This document shows positions 53,311 to 64,000 of a stretch of 64,000 nucleotides of DNA, in pieces. The notes under the pieces are model-generated. The model saw only the letters and a program-made list of their open reading frames with translations, did no database searches and was not told the DNA's origin. The stretch is from Climacium dendroides (taxonomy: Eukaryota; Streptophyta; Bryopsida; Hypnales; Climaciaceae), in contig OX467089.1 in assembly GCA_950106755.1 (NCBI GenBank), positions 29,431,345 through 29,495,344 on the forward strand, read 5' to 3'. The position numbers and the translations under genes are program-made. Position 1 is the stretch's first letter. Each line of letters starts with the position of its first letter.

Positions 53311-55019
53311 TTTTATGATTTGCATTTGTTTTTATTTGGATTTGGTATGGGTTAGACTTGGTCAGACTTGGATGTGATTTGGCTTTGATTTAATTTTCAT
53401 ATACGCACACTATATATGTTTTACATATTTTTCCTACTCCATTGTATCATGTCTAGTACCTAATATATGTTTATTATTTCTCTAAATGTTTTGAGTATCC
53501 AAACTATCTAACATTTCAAGATCTGTTCCTTCAATTTCATCTCTGACTAGGGATTCAACATAGTCCAATGGTTGAGATGGATAAAAATGATCTACAAATT
53601 CCCTGATGGTCATCCCACGGTTATAGGTTTCATCTTAAAGAATGTGTCAAAATTCACGGTCATGGGCACTGGTATATTCATTTTTCATAGAAAAAATATT
53701 TCAAAATTACTCATTTGTTTCTGCTTACCGCTCTAGGCTTACATAATAGCAATCCCCTTGTTATCCTCATTTTTCGTGTACATGGTACGGTGGACGGCGG
53801 TCCCCCGGTCGATAGTGCATTGGAGTCCACTTCAGTATGAATTCATTGTCCTGTAAAGAAAAGTCACCCGAAAGTCACAATGAAGTCATTCTGAATCGTG
53901 AACAACTCCTACGTGATTTCTGTCAGTCATTTCTCTGTCATGACTTGATTTTCGTTACTCGGAAATGACTCCTAGAAGTTAGTCTATGGTACCAAGTCTA
54001 AATCTGTGTGTAGTAGAGGCCTTTTGTTCTAATTCCTTACAATGCATGGACCACTTCTTTTCTTTATAATTCGTTGTAATCTCTTCCCTAAGGACCTTAA
54101 ACCTTACAACACTCCCATTACAATTGCTCAATCAGAAACCACCTTATAAATTACAGAGTATGGAGGCCTTGGAAGAGGAGTATGTGTGTAGTGTAAAGTT
54201 TGAGCCTCTTCCCAAGGGCAGCCCATTAACTTCAATGCCTTGTTCAGGTCTCATGCATCCTGAATTCAGTACATAGGATAGTCAGGCTAGATGAAGGTAT
54301 ATAAGAACGATAGACACTATAATAATTTGGGATCCGGAAGTCACGCTGTAGGACAATGACTATTTCTATGGACAAGAATATAAGTATGACCAACGATAAT
54401 GTCCATGACAATGGAAGTGCATGCTTAAGAATACCCATTCAAAGAAAGGTTAATTGTTTGTTGATGAAAGATTGCGAAGCCAAAAAAAAAATGGAATCAG
54501 AATTGTCATGAATTTATCTCAATTTTAGCTACCCTTAGACTCATGTCTGACACAAAAATGGAATTTGGCTAATCATAGCACACGCTCTAACTTTCATACG
54601 TATAATATGACAAGCAACAGTCGAAGAAGAGGATACAACTACGGAGTGACTTCACTGTGGGTAAGTCCATCGTCCCATCCACAGACACAGAACCCTTAGA
54701 AGTCATATAGAAGTCAGTCCGTAGTCCCTGACCTCTACGCGACTTGCTCGTCACTCCGTCGGCAATCACACTGAAGTCACATTTTTGTCTTTCATTTCAA
54801 TCCCGTAATTGTACACCGTGGCAACTATGAGTTTTTGCAGTGTGTTTCTTCAAATAGGAGTTCCTGAAATGGTGTTTGCAGACATGACCAAGGATGCAAT
54901 GTGACCAAAGAATTCTTAGTCCAAATACACTGCCTACTCTTGGGTAATTGTACTTCTTCCAACACGAGTGGGTGGTTGTCAAAGAATTATAAGGAGTACA
55001 TACTGTGCAATATCACAAT
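53311..55019. other. Non-coding, with GAAGTCA-type repeats and a CACTA-like end
   Basis: No gene. Words such as AAGTCAC, GAAGTCA and their reverses cluster at 53869-53990 and 54645-54785. TTTTTGCAGTG at 54833-54843 reads CACTGCAAAAA in reverse, like a CACTA terminus with nearby subterminal repeats. The partner end was not found. Confidence 0.35.
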
Positions 55020-55490
55020 ATGCCAAAGAAGAGAGTTCTAAAGGCCGCTCCATTGTTTTGTAAAAAGAGACAAAGGATGGTCACACCAGATTCGGACGAT
55101 GAATCACTTAGCGCAAGTCTTGTACATAGAACCAGAACAAAAACTGCAGCGGGAATTTCCCCTATGCACATAGTCTCTGGACTTCCTATACCTAGTCCTC
55201 ACGTCATCTCTCCGGATCCTGCTCCTCTGATTGCCTCCATACCAGAAGAATGGCAGGTTTTCAACAGAGCATTAAACATATTTGCATTAGTGCTGAATTT
55301 GGACATGTTGAACCACACGGATTATTCAGGCACATGCGGACCAACCGGTACTCAAGAGTTGTGGACACGTGAGGCCGGTCCACATCTTAAGCCGAAACTA
55401 GCATTTCCAGAGTATTTGGAGGACAGTAATGGTTCAACCGTAGAGAATCTTGCTAGGCCAGTGCCCAATCGGTCATTGCCCAAAATTTAG
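55020..55490 (+). CDS. 156-aa hypothetical protein
   Basis: ATG 55020 to TAG 55488. Basic N-terminus (MPKKRVLKAAPLFCKKRQR) with a likely nuclear signal, then a Ser/Pro-rich and a hydrophobic stretch (FNRALNIFALVLNLDML). No family recognised. It may belong to the CACTA-like element downstream or be unrelated. Confidence 0.35.
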   Translation: MPKKRVLKAAPLFCKKRQRMVTPDSDDESLSASLVHRTRTKTAAGISPMHIVSGLPIPSPHVISPDPAPLIASIPEEWQVFNRALNIFALVLNLDMLNHTDYSGTCGPTGTQELWTREAGPHLKPKLAFPEYLEDSNGSTVENLARPVPNRSLPKI

Positions 55491-55835
55491 AAGAAATTTT
55501 CGGTGTGTCTACAAAAGAACCCAGTAGAGTGGTTTGTCGAAGTGCCTGAAGCAAGATTCTTCTGTGCCTCAACAGCTACGTCTCAGAAAATAAAGTGAAT
55601 TGGATTGCATGGTAGTACGCCTTGTTCCATGCACATGTAAAATGTACAAATTTGAACCTTCTTGGCTCATCCTTTCCTATCTATGCCTTTATTGTGGCCT
55701 ACTTGTATTTTTCTATTTTAGAGATGAAATGTAATGCATACTGTGAGGCCCAAAGCACATGGTGGCACAGTGCTTAGTCCAAGCCTAACATGCCAATTGT
55801 ACATTGCAAATGCTTCATGTTCCATTGAACTAAGT

Positions 55836-55965
55836 CATCTTGAAGTCATAACTAAGTCATCTTGAAGTCATAACAAAATCATGTTGTAGTCGTAATTTAG
55901 TGGGTTGCAGTCGTCATGTAGTGGGTTGAAGTCGTGAAGTCGTGTTGAAGTCATGTTTAAGTTAG
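55836..55965. repeat. GAAGTCRT-type short repeats
   Basis: About nine variants of GAAGTCATAA, GTAGTCGT and TGAAGTCGTG in 130 bp directly upstream of the CACTA-like ORF. This resembles the subterminal transposase-binding repeats of CACTA elements. The rest of 55491-56057 has nothing recognised. Confidence 0.6.
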
Positions 55966-56057
55966 TACAATTTGGAACCCGTCTACAAAGTTCGTGTCAG
56001 TCGGCAACACAATACTGACAGTCCTGGATTTCCCTTTGAAGTGCAGAGGCATAGACA

Positions 56058-57759
56058 ATGATGTCAGCACGCCTCCCTCTCTCAGATCTTCGGAGGCAAC
56101 GCTTGCGTGACGACCGACTATGGATTCATGAGCATCAACGAGCAACACAATGCAATTTGCCTCGAATCCACTGTCCCTGTAATAAATGTCGTGGGCAAAG
56201 GAAGATATTACTTCGGAATGTCAGAGATCACCTCCTCAGAAACGGAAGACATCCGAATTGTCGGATTTGGAGAGGACCCAGAGATCGGGATTCTTCTGAT
56301 GACGAGTGGGAACAGCAATTGTGGGCACCAGTCGACCAGGCGGATTAATTTGGAAATGGATGCTGCCGTAGATACCCAGGGCATGGTCAACCAAGCACTC
56401 GAAGACTTGACGTACTTCGAAGCTGCAGCAGAGAGGGCGCAATGGGAAGTATTCGTTGCTTTTGCAGTAGCGGATTCCATCCATGAGTGCATCATAGAAG
56501 AGGGCGATGCCGAAGCTGGAGATCTGGAAGCTTGTGGCAAAACGAACGCGGGCGGAGCTGTTGATGAAGGTTGCTTTGATGCCACGGCTCTAGAGGAGTC
56601 TTTGCAGGTATTATACGATGGTACACGCTCCAGCAAGTTGGCAGCCACCGTGTTGCTCATGAATCTCTGCATTGTATATGGAGTGAGCAACAACTGCGCC
56701 AACAAATTCTTTAGCCTACTTCACCAACATATCCTTCCGGAGCAGAACACTTTGCCAAAGACATACACAGTTGCACAAAATCTGACTTTGAAGTTGGGTT
56801 TGACTTACAATAGCATCCATGCTTGCGAGCGAGGATGTGTACTCTTCCGTGGTGAATACGAGAATGCTCTCCGGTGCCCCAAGTGTAATGGACGCCGTTA
56901 CAGAGACGAGTAGCGCCGTTGCCATCCCTTCAAGGTTCTAAGGCACTTTCCAATCATACCGTGACTTCAGCGAATGTTCAAAAGTCCAATAATTTCAAAG
57001 TTGATGCTTTGGCATGCTGAGAATCGGAGTGACCAAGATGGAGGTGACGGGCTTGTAAGACATCCATGTGACTCCAAGGCATGGAAGCATTTTCACGAAA
57101 ATGTGGATCCTACTTTTGGTAATGATCCAAGAAATGCTCATTTTGCGTTAGCAGCTGATGGAGTTAACCCGTTCAAGCAGAATAGGTCTTCGTGGTCCAC
57201 ATGGCCTGTTCTATTATTGAACTATAATCTCCCCCTATGGTTGACCACAAAGAAGTTTTTCATTCTACTGACACTTTTAATTCTCGGCCGTGAATCCGTA
57301 ACTTCCGAGGTGTTCGTTGTGTATTTGGAGCCTCTAGTAGATGAGCTACTGGAATTGTGGGCTGGAGTTCCAACATACGACATTACAAAGGACGTGGGTC
57401 AGAGGTCATTTCAACTTCGTGCCATGCTCCTTTGGATTATTCATGATTTCCCAGGTTACGAAACCGTGGGAGGATTTGCACATCAAGGTTATGCCACTTG
57501 CCCATGGTGCGGCGAAGATTTGGGCGCAAAGCATTCGGTTGAGCTAGGGAAGTGCACGTACGGTGGCACAAGGCGCTGGTTGCCAACACAGCATCCTTAC
57601 AGATCAACCGCCATGAAATCGCACTTCAATGGTGAAATGGAAGACCGCCCTCCACCACAAGCTGTTTCAGTTGAGGAGCGGATGCAACATGCAACGGACT
57701 ACATGGCCTGGAAAGTTTCCGGAAACAGAGACGGCGTGACTCTTTTTACTAGAAGTTAA
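56058..57759 (+). pseudogene. CACTA (En/Spm) TNP2-like transposase relic
   Basis: Several frames read as one protein. 56058-56348 holds the transposase-associated N-terminal domain (DRLWIHEHQRATQCN..., CPCNKCRG, NVRDHLLRNG). After a frameshift, 56107-56913 encodes the middle part, including HACERGCVLFRGEYENALRC and CPKCNGRRYR, ending at TAG 56911. The frame with RHFPIIP meets a TGA, then 56974-57759 covers the TNP2 core: FKSPIISKLMLWHAENRS, HPCDSKAWKHF, FALAADGVNPF (catalytic Asp region), STWPVLLLNYNLPLW and YATCPWCGEDLG. Two stops and at least one frameshift make it non-functional. Confidence 0.8.
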
Positions 57760-60700
57760 AGGAGATAGCAGGATTTGATTCTCCTCTTTAGATGTGCAAA
57801 ACGGAAATATGAGTTTGCACATCCATTGTGGAACTCCATGAGAGGTTCCATAAAAATTATCGGTTTTTTCTGATCTTCAAAAGATCTTTTTCCGGATAGT
57901 TGACCGTTGAAAGTAATGATGGGAAATTCCTAGAAATTACCCAGGTAGCGGTAAAATCTCACTAAAAATTAGGGTATCTTTTTTTATGTTAATAACAAGC
58001 TCCAATAAGTTTCGTGGCATTCCGATAGTTAGAAGATGCAAAACCATTAAGATCCTCCAAAATTGGCAAATTTAAAGATTAATCGTGGAGTTGACCGGCG
58101 TACGAGGAGCATACGGAACCAGATTAAGGACGAAGCGGGGTCTTTTCTTACTCCCTTACACCTACTAAAGAGCCTAGGCTAGTTACTTTTCTTAGAAAAG
58201 TTGATCTCCAAAAGTTGGGTTTTTATCCAATTTTGATTTTCTAGTTAGCGCTAGAAATCTTTATGATTTTGACGTAGTAAAAAGGGGTGGGGATTTACTT
58301 AGATTAAAAATGGCCTTCTGAAGCCAATGGTACAATCCGTTTGTGATTTGGAGCATTTTTCCAAAAGTTAGGAATTTGGACTAGCGTAGAAGTAAAAATT
58401 AGGCAAATTAGATGAAAATCTTAATTGATAAGATTACCTAGTAGGAAAAGAGAGGAGGGGGGTGCCCTTGGGAGAGTATATAAGGGCACCCATTCTCCTC
58501 TCAAAAAACCCCTTAGGTTCATTTTGAACCGCCTTGTTTTCATTTGGGTCCATTTAGTTGGATTTTGACCATTTAGGCCACGTTGACAAATTTCCTTGTT
58601 TTTGGAGCATTTCAAGCTTCTTTGTTGTTGTTTTTGGAGCCTATTCTAAAGGACGTTGGGGTCCCTTTGGAACGCTTGCTAACCCATACGTATTACATAG
58701 TCATTATTGAGGTCATTTGCATACTAACACCAAAGCTATTCAGGCCGAATTTTGGCGATGCCGTTAGTCCGAATACTTTGGAACTTATTGATTGTGGTTT
58801 AAGAGTTTTTTGTTTACTAACTTTGTTCCTAACGGAACTATGGTGAGGGATTTCCAACCATTGGTTTGCAAAAATCCCCCTAGAGTTTTATTGAGGGAAT
58901 ACGTGGTTCAAAGTGTGGTTGGGAAGTCTTTGACGAGATCTTAGGTTGGATCCAAGACTCTTAATTATCCCCATACCGTATCTCTTGCCAAATGTGGTAG
59001 AATTTGGGGCTAACCCCTCTAATACGGCAAAGCTATCGCCCCTAGCATATGTCTTTAGAAACCTATTAGTTCTTGGTGTGGTAGAATTTGAGGTTAATCC
59101 CTCTAATACGATGAAGCTATCGCCCCTAGCATATGTCTTTAGAAACCCACTAGTTTACCATACATCCAAAATACGGGCCTAAACCCCCCGAACGGCGGAG
59201 CTTTGCTCTTAGAGACAATTTCCATCTATTATTTTATTTAAAGGGTCCCCATACGAAGACCCTGTGTGTGTGTGTGGTGGGACGAGCAACGGTCCAAGTT
59301 TGGTTTAAAAAAAACCCAAAAAAATAGATCAAACGAGGACTAGCCAGCAACTAGTCGGCAGGCTGATACAACAATCAGTACAAAGCCAGTTGGCCAGTTC
59401 GTAATCAGAGCCAGTGGCCAGTTCGTAATCAAGTCATTAAGCTAATTAAGTTGGTCTCAAACCAGCAATTAAGGTGGTTAATCCCCTTACTACATCTGGT
59501 TCTCCAACAACTAATCAGTCAGTGGTTAACTAGGGGAACCAGACCACTTTTTCACATACATACATGTGAAATTGGGAAGATTTCTTAGGATTGATTTGAC
59601 ACAGGGTGTCACTTTTGTTTTCCCAAAGAAATATTAGACTGCCAAAGAGTAATTTGCATAAAAGTAGTTGAGATTAGAAGGGGAGAAAGATTAGTACCAC
59701 TTGTTAGATTAGATTTCTTCAAGTAAGCCAGAGAAGAGACTTCCCACCAACCAAAGTTAACTCCAGAGCTCCAACAATTCCAAGTGCAACTTAATCAAGC
59801 CAGAGCTACTCAAATTTCAACTTAATCAGGACCAGACATCAGTTAATTTGTGATTAAGTCAAGATCAGCCAACTGGGCTCATTTCACATCAAGCCAGGTC
59901 ATCAAGACCCAAGTCAACCTGTTGCCTTGCATTTGGTTCAATTAGAACCAACACTCATTTGGTTCCACTTAGCCTGTGCTCTAGCCTTGCAAACAAAACT
60001 CAAGCTCTGGATCCTTGTTGTGTGCATCCTCTCTCAAGTTCGAAGTCACACGATTTTGCAAACAAAATTTGCAATTGTGAAACTTGGAGATGTTTGTTAG
60101 TATTTAGGAAGAAGGTTAGAGTCGGAATACACAAATTCAATTTGGTCCATTAGAAAAGAATAGTTGACTTTAGCATCCGTATTTTATTTTGAATTAGAAG
60201 ACAAAAAGAAAAGACAAAACAATAGAATATTAGAACTTTAGGAATATTCCAAATTAGTTATTAGATAGAAGAAGTTAAGTGGGATTTGTCTTGAGGATTT
60301 ATTTGATTCCAAGCAAATTAGCCAAGATTTAGCATTAGATATGATAGGATTTTATTCCCAAGAAATATCTACAAAAGAAAAAGAAAACATTTGAAAGAAG
60401 TTAGAAGAAAAAGAAAAGATCATCACTGAAGGACAAAGCCTAGGACGTCCCTAAGTTGAAGAAAGTTTACAAAAAACCAACAAAACACCAAGAAATTAGA
60501 GATGGAATTGGAGCGTACAATTACCAACATGGCGGCGACATTTGACCACGAAGAAGTCAATGTTGAGGTTAGTTACTAATTCTTTTTACCCCAATTCTTG
60601 CATTCTTACCAAAAAACATTAGAATAGAAATTGCCTTTTGAATTTTAGTTTGAGATTAGATTAAATCCATAATAGAAGATAAAATCAACTAGTAACTTAG

Positions 60701-60964
60701 AATCATTCAAAAATTACCATAGTACTTTCTAAAGAGTTTTTTACCACACTAGTAAAAGAAATTTACCAAAGTTTACCTTTGGATGAAAAAACATAGGATT
60801 GGATGAAAAATTAGAGAATCATTCAAAAGCATCTTGAAGGAATCTTTTAGAAAATCTTTAGGAATTCTAGCATTTAGAGTCAAAGTAGGAATAAGAAGGT
60901 AAAAATAGAAGTTATTTTGAAATCTCAAGGTAAAAAAGAATCACATAAGGATTTGGTAAAAACC
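57760..60964. other. Non-coding, repeat-derived stretch
   Basis: No gene is supportable. GAGAGTATATAAGGG at 58473-58487 is TATA-like and followed by CACCCATTCTCC, so an LTR-type promoter is possible. A GTGTGTGTGT run lies near 59264. A 26-codon frame at 60502-60579 (MELERTITNM) with a donor-like GTTAGT after GAG could be the start of a retrotransposon gag, low confidence. Confidence 0.35.
58994..59161. repeat. 84-bp tandem duplication
   Basis: GTGGTAGAATTTG.GG and the run CTATCGCCCCTAGCATATGT recur with period 84. Confidence 0.85.
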
Positions 60965-63195
60965 TGTCGCAGCACAGGGTAAGTGAAATTCCCTATTATG
61001 CTCACAAAAACCTCTTTAAAGCATAATAAAGTGACTCTAAAGATCGAACCCAAGAGACTCTGTGAAGTGTTTCGTGTTACTAGATGATTTGAGGAAAGTT
61101 TCCCAATTCCATTATTCTTCTTTATACCTCTCTCACCCTTTTTCCCAAATACCGGATGATTTCCTGATCCTCCTTTAAACTGATCCGGTCCTGAATAACA
61201 CTGACCTGAATCAAAATCAATCGACAACCCACAAGAACCAACTCGGAATTCACACTTCCGACCGGATCTCGTACTACTTTAAATGAGGATTTCCTTTCCT
61301 CAGCTTCTGTTCCGGTTTTGTTTAGCCTCTGTTGGCACTTCAGAGGGATCTGCCACTTATTTTCAGAGAGGTAGGCACTCTTCTCTTTCCGATCTTTATA
61401 GTGATGGAAAGTTCACTAAGCTAATCTATCCTCCTATTCTAACAGGATCTGGTTTGATCTTTCACAACAAACTAGAAGTAATCCCAGCCTGTAGGTTACA
61501 CAAAGATCCCCCGTAAGACCCTCACTTATTACAACGACCTTACTACCTTTTGTAATCCATGCAAAACTAAGGTGGCTACAAGTGCGTCTGCCCGTACCAG
61601 CACAGTCTAGCGTTCTTCCGTTTACTTCTTCAGATGGTGAGACCTCTCAAGTGTTCAGAGGCTAACCCAGACATTCCATCTGGTAGCTCTAGCACAGTTT
61701 GAGAATCCTTTCTCTTACTGTCTAGCTTAGCACTGGTTATCTCACCCGGAATCATAAACTCTAAACCTACTGAGGTGTCTTGACTCACTCCCAACACTTA
61801 CAATCTGTTTACATACACCTGCAATCACAAGAAGACAACAAGGGGAGAAGATCCTCACACTCTGCTCATCTATACTCAATCTCTCCCTCCCTTATCCGGC
61901 CAATCTTTGGGAAGACAAGGAAAACAATAGACAATATACAAGAGACAGCATATGCAAGAAGGAAAAACTCCCAGTCTCAGTCTTGAGACTTGAATTATAT
62001 ACAGAATTTTACAAAATGGTCTCCCCAGAAATCCGGCACTGATCTGGTCGAGATTTTCGGATCTGAACTTTTCCTAACTTTTCGGAATGAGGTCCGGTCT
62101 AAAAAAATTTCCTACTCTCTAATTTCTAACTACCTATCCCTCCTGAGGGGGTCCACCACTATTTGGAGTAGCTATGGGGGAGAGCTCACTCAAATTTCTA
62201 CTTTTATCTCCCCCTTCCGGAACTTGTTCCGGTTGTACAGGAGAAGTTACTCCTGTCCTCGTCTGTGGGGCTTCTGAAGTGGAAGTCCTTCCAGCCTCCT
62301 TCTCCTTCGATATTGGAGTTTCGAACTTCCCTTCCAATATCTCTACCTCATCGAACTCATCCGGGATCGAAATCCCGGATAAAGAGACTAACCCACTCTG
62401 GAATTTCTGAACGGTATCCTCTAATCCCTTTGCATCCTTCCGGAATTCCTTCATTGCCTCTTCTAATTCCCCGGCAAAGTCAGCCAAGATGCGAGCGATA
62501 CGGGTACCCGAAGGTTTTGGATCCTTATGTATCCCCTCATCAAAAAATTTGGCCTTTGCCATTACCTCACCGGATGCCCCTACTACTGTCGTCATCCGGT
62601 TGATTGCAGTCTTGGTCTCCTCCAACAAGGACATTGCGGCCTTCACTTGGTCGCGACTAGCATCCAAGTCCTTCCGGTAGCTTTGGATTTCTCCTCGCAA
62701 CCGGACCACCTTCTCGTCTGTCTCCCGTTGGTTGATATTCTGCTTCACTAACCTATCCTCTAACTCCTTCACTTCATCCGGATTGTTGATGCAGTTTGCC
62801 ATAGCTTCCGGCAGAGAACTAGTTGGAGCGCTTTCTACCAAATCCGCCACCTCACGAAGCGTTGTCGTCTTCACTTCCCAATCTGCTCTCACTGCACTGA
62901 TAATCCGGATTAGGTCGTTGTATGGACCTGTCAGGTCCATCAACTGGGACGATGGAACGTGTCTCGGTTTGACCACTTCCACCGGCTCCTGCTTTTTTGG
63001 GATGACCGGTTCCACTATTTCCCTTCCCTTATCCTTCCGAAGCTCCAAAGGGGACCCCCTCAGACTGGGCGTCCTCTTCCTCCTTCGGTTGAGAGGAATG
63101 TCATCTTCCTCCTCTAGAAGTGGACCCTTGTCTATACATGGATTGATCATCCATACCTCGGGAGAGTACTCAAAGGACAAGTCGGGCAGGACTTG
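60965..63195 (-). mobile_element. Truncated LTR of the solo-LTR family
   Basis: Starts TGTCGCAGCACAGGGTAAGT, matching the border of the solo LTR at 18027 (shared AAATTCCCT and GTGACTCTAAAGAT). TCCGGA-rich. It carries an ORF on the minus strand but lacks the conserved WTED.W part of the LTR protein, and homology ends near 63195, so it is truncated. No target duplication was found. Confidence 0.6.
62134..63180 (-). CDS. LTR ORF, C-terminal part of the transposon protein family
   Basis: About 348 residues, open, no Met at its upstream edge and a TAG five codons upstream (63196-63198), so it is N-terminally truncated. Acidic/basic linker, then a long heptad-like region (VKELEDRLVKQNINQRETDE, then EEAMKEFRKDAKGLEDTVQ) typical of a coiled coil, and a Pro/Ser/Thr-rich end. 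It likely corresponds to the C-terminal half of the LTR protein, equivalent to the region around 21300-22400. Confidence 0.5.
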   Translation of the reverse strand: MSFEYSPEVWMINPCIDKGPLLEEEDDIPLNRRRKRTPSLRGSPLELRKDKGREIVEPVIPKKQEPVEVVKPRHVPSSQLMDLTGPYNDLIRIISAVRADWEVKTTTLREVADLVESAPTSSLPEAMANCINNPDEVKELEDRLVKQNINQRETDEKVVRLRGEIQSYRKDLDASRDQVKAAMSLLEETKTAINRMTTVVGASGEVMAKAKFFDEGIHKDPKPSGTRIARILADFAGELEEAMKEFRKDAKGLEDTVQKFQSGLVSLSGISIPDEFDEVEILEGKFETPISKEKEAGRTSTSEAPQTRTGVTSPVQPEQVPEGGDKSRNLSELSPIATPNSGGPPQEG

Positions 63196-63198
63196 GCA

Positions 63199-64000
63199 CT
63201 ATCTTTAGGCTTGCAAAGTTCATCACTTGATAACTTAAGTGTTTGAGAGGGGTCTTGGTGTTGCAACCAAGTAGAAATTGATGAGCCCTGAGTTCTTCCT
63301 AGTCAAGTAAGTAAGATAGGCTAGTTGAGCCTAACTTGGAGCCAAAAGAGGGTAAACCGGGAGAGTCTCAAAGTAGATAAGTCCCTTTAGAATAGGTCTA
63401 GGTCCTTGGATGTTTGTCATCCAGGGTGCCAAAACCATGGACTTATCTAGTGTCACCTTTGGAGACTTAGCCATTTGAACTAAGTAAATGAGTACTTGGA
63501 TCATTGCAGGGTTAGCTACCCAGAACATAATGAAAGTGTTGAGGGGATGGCTACCTTTTTTAACTCAATGCTTCCGACTAGAAGTAATGTTGATGAGGGC
63601 ATCGACCCTATTTGGTGGGGGTGAGTGTCACGCCTCTATTTACTTGGGGTGCCCAAATGAACCTTAGTGCGCAAGAGGGGACCTTGGGGTGACTTCCCAA
63701 GCCTTGCAATAGACTAGGTAGGGAGAATGAAGAGACTCCTGATCAAACAGGGCGCAATAGCGCCCTGGTTTTGAAGTAAACATGAGAGTGTCAAACATTA
63801 TTGGAAAGCTCTTGACAATACGCTTCTAATGGCGCAAAGAACACGCAATTTGGAGTTGTGAGCGAAAAGTTATGGTCGTTCAAAGTTGACTGGGTCCCGG
63901 TGGCGCCGGGACACTTGAGGGCTAGGTGTGAGGGGTTCTCAATGAATCCTACAACAAAGTATGGCATGTGGAATATCATTGGAAAGCTATGAACACAAGG
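63199..64000. other. No gene recognised
   Basis: Short frames only (for example minus-strand 63528-63331 and 63979-63791), without domain signatures. Duplicated phrases (ATTGGAAAGCT followed by TGA/ATG at 63800 and 63979) hint at repeat-derived DNA. Confidence 0.3.

Noticed and set aside
63331..63979. Two short minus-strand ORFs at the right edge
   Set aside because: Around 60 residues each with no signature; expected by chance.

Overview
The window reads as nuclear DNA of a land plant. Evidence: spliceosomal introns with GT/AG borders, plant-type Ty3/gypsy, MULE-like and CACTA-like transposase relics, large LTRs carrying a plant 'putative transposon protein' ORF, and CCCTAAA-type sequence. 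Several protein families look to me like those of bryophytes and lycophytes; that is recollection, not a search. No ordinary host housekeeping gene is recognisable. Almost everything is mobile-element DNA.

The main structure is a pair of inverted copies of one element. Positions 1-6663 and 26474-33136 are reverse complements (x pairs with 33137-x). Most of the length looks identical, with substitutions concentrated at about 300-1250. The left copy runs off the window. The right copy appears complete: its left end (26474-26503) has an inverted counterpart at 45842-45872, giving a putative DNA transposon of about 19.4 kb. It holds, from left to right, nested hairpins, a basic 212-aa protein, a 43-aa ORF, an FCP1/HAD-phosphatase-like gene, a Ser/Pro-rich ORF, a 1028-aa ParB-like/DNA-methyltransferase-like protein (all on the minus strand), satellite-like arrays, and on the plus strand a Tnp1/En/Spm-like ORF and an 815-aa DUF7869-type transposase candidate next to the right end. 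A 19-bp palindrome (consensus TCAGCGCGACTCGCGCTGA) recurs about 18 times in this copy, always outside recognised exons: in introns, between genes, and as an ~85-bp-period array in front of the transposase gene. I saw it nowhere else in the window.

Between the copies (6664-26473) lie a Ty3/gypsy pol relic with its 3' LTR (6664-12115), then a MULE-like transposase pseudogene on the minus strand (15268-25163). That pseudogene is split by an LTR insertion (17103-23573, target duplication ATGGT), which is itself split by a solo LTR (18027-20949, target duplication ACTGG).

Right of the element (45873-64000) are ~120-bp repeats, a second palindrome family centred on TTCGGCGCCGAA, a second multi-exon ParB-like/methyltransferase-like gene with three in-frame TAG codons (49048-53310), a CACTA TNP2-like pseudogene (56058-57759), repeat-rich non-coding DNA, and a truncated LTR of the same family as the solo LTR (60965-63195).

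Working model (inference): the 19.4-kb element pairs a DUF7869-type transposase with a ParB-like DNA-binding/methyltransferase-like protein, and the dispersed palindromes are the sites one of them binds. A related gene at 49-53 kb sits beside its own palindrome family.
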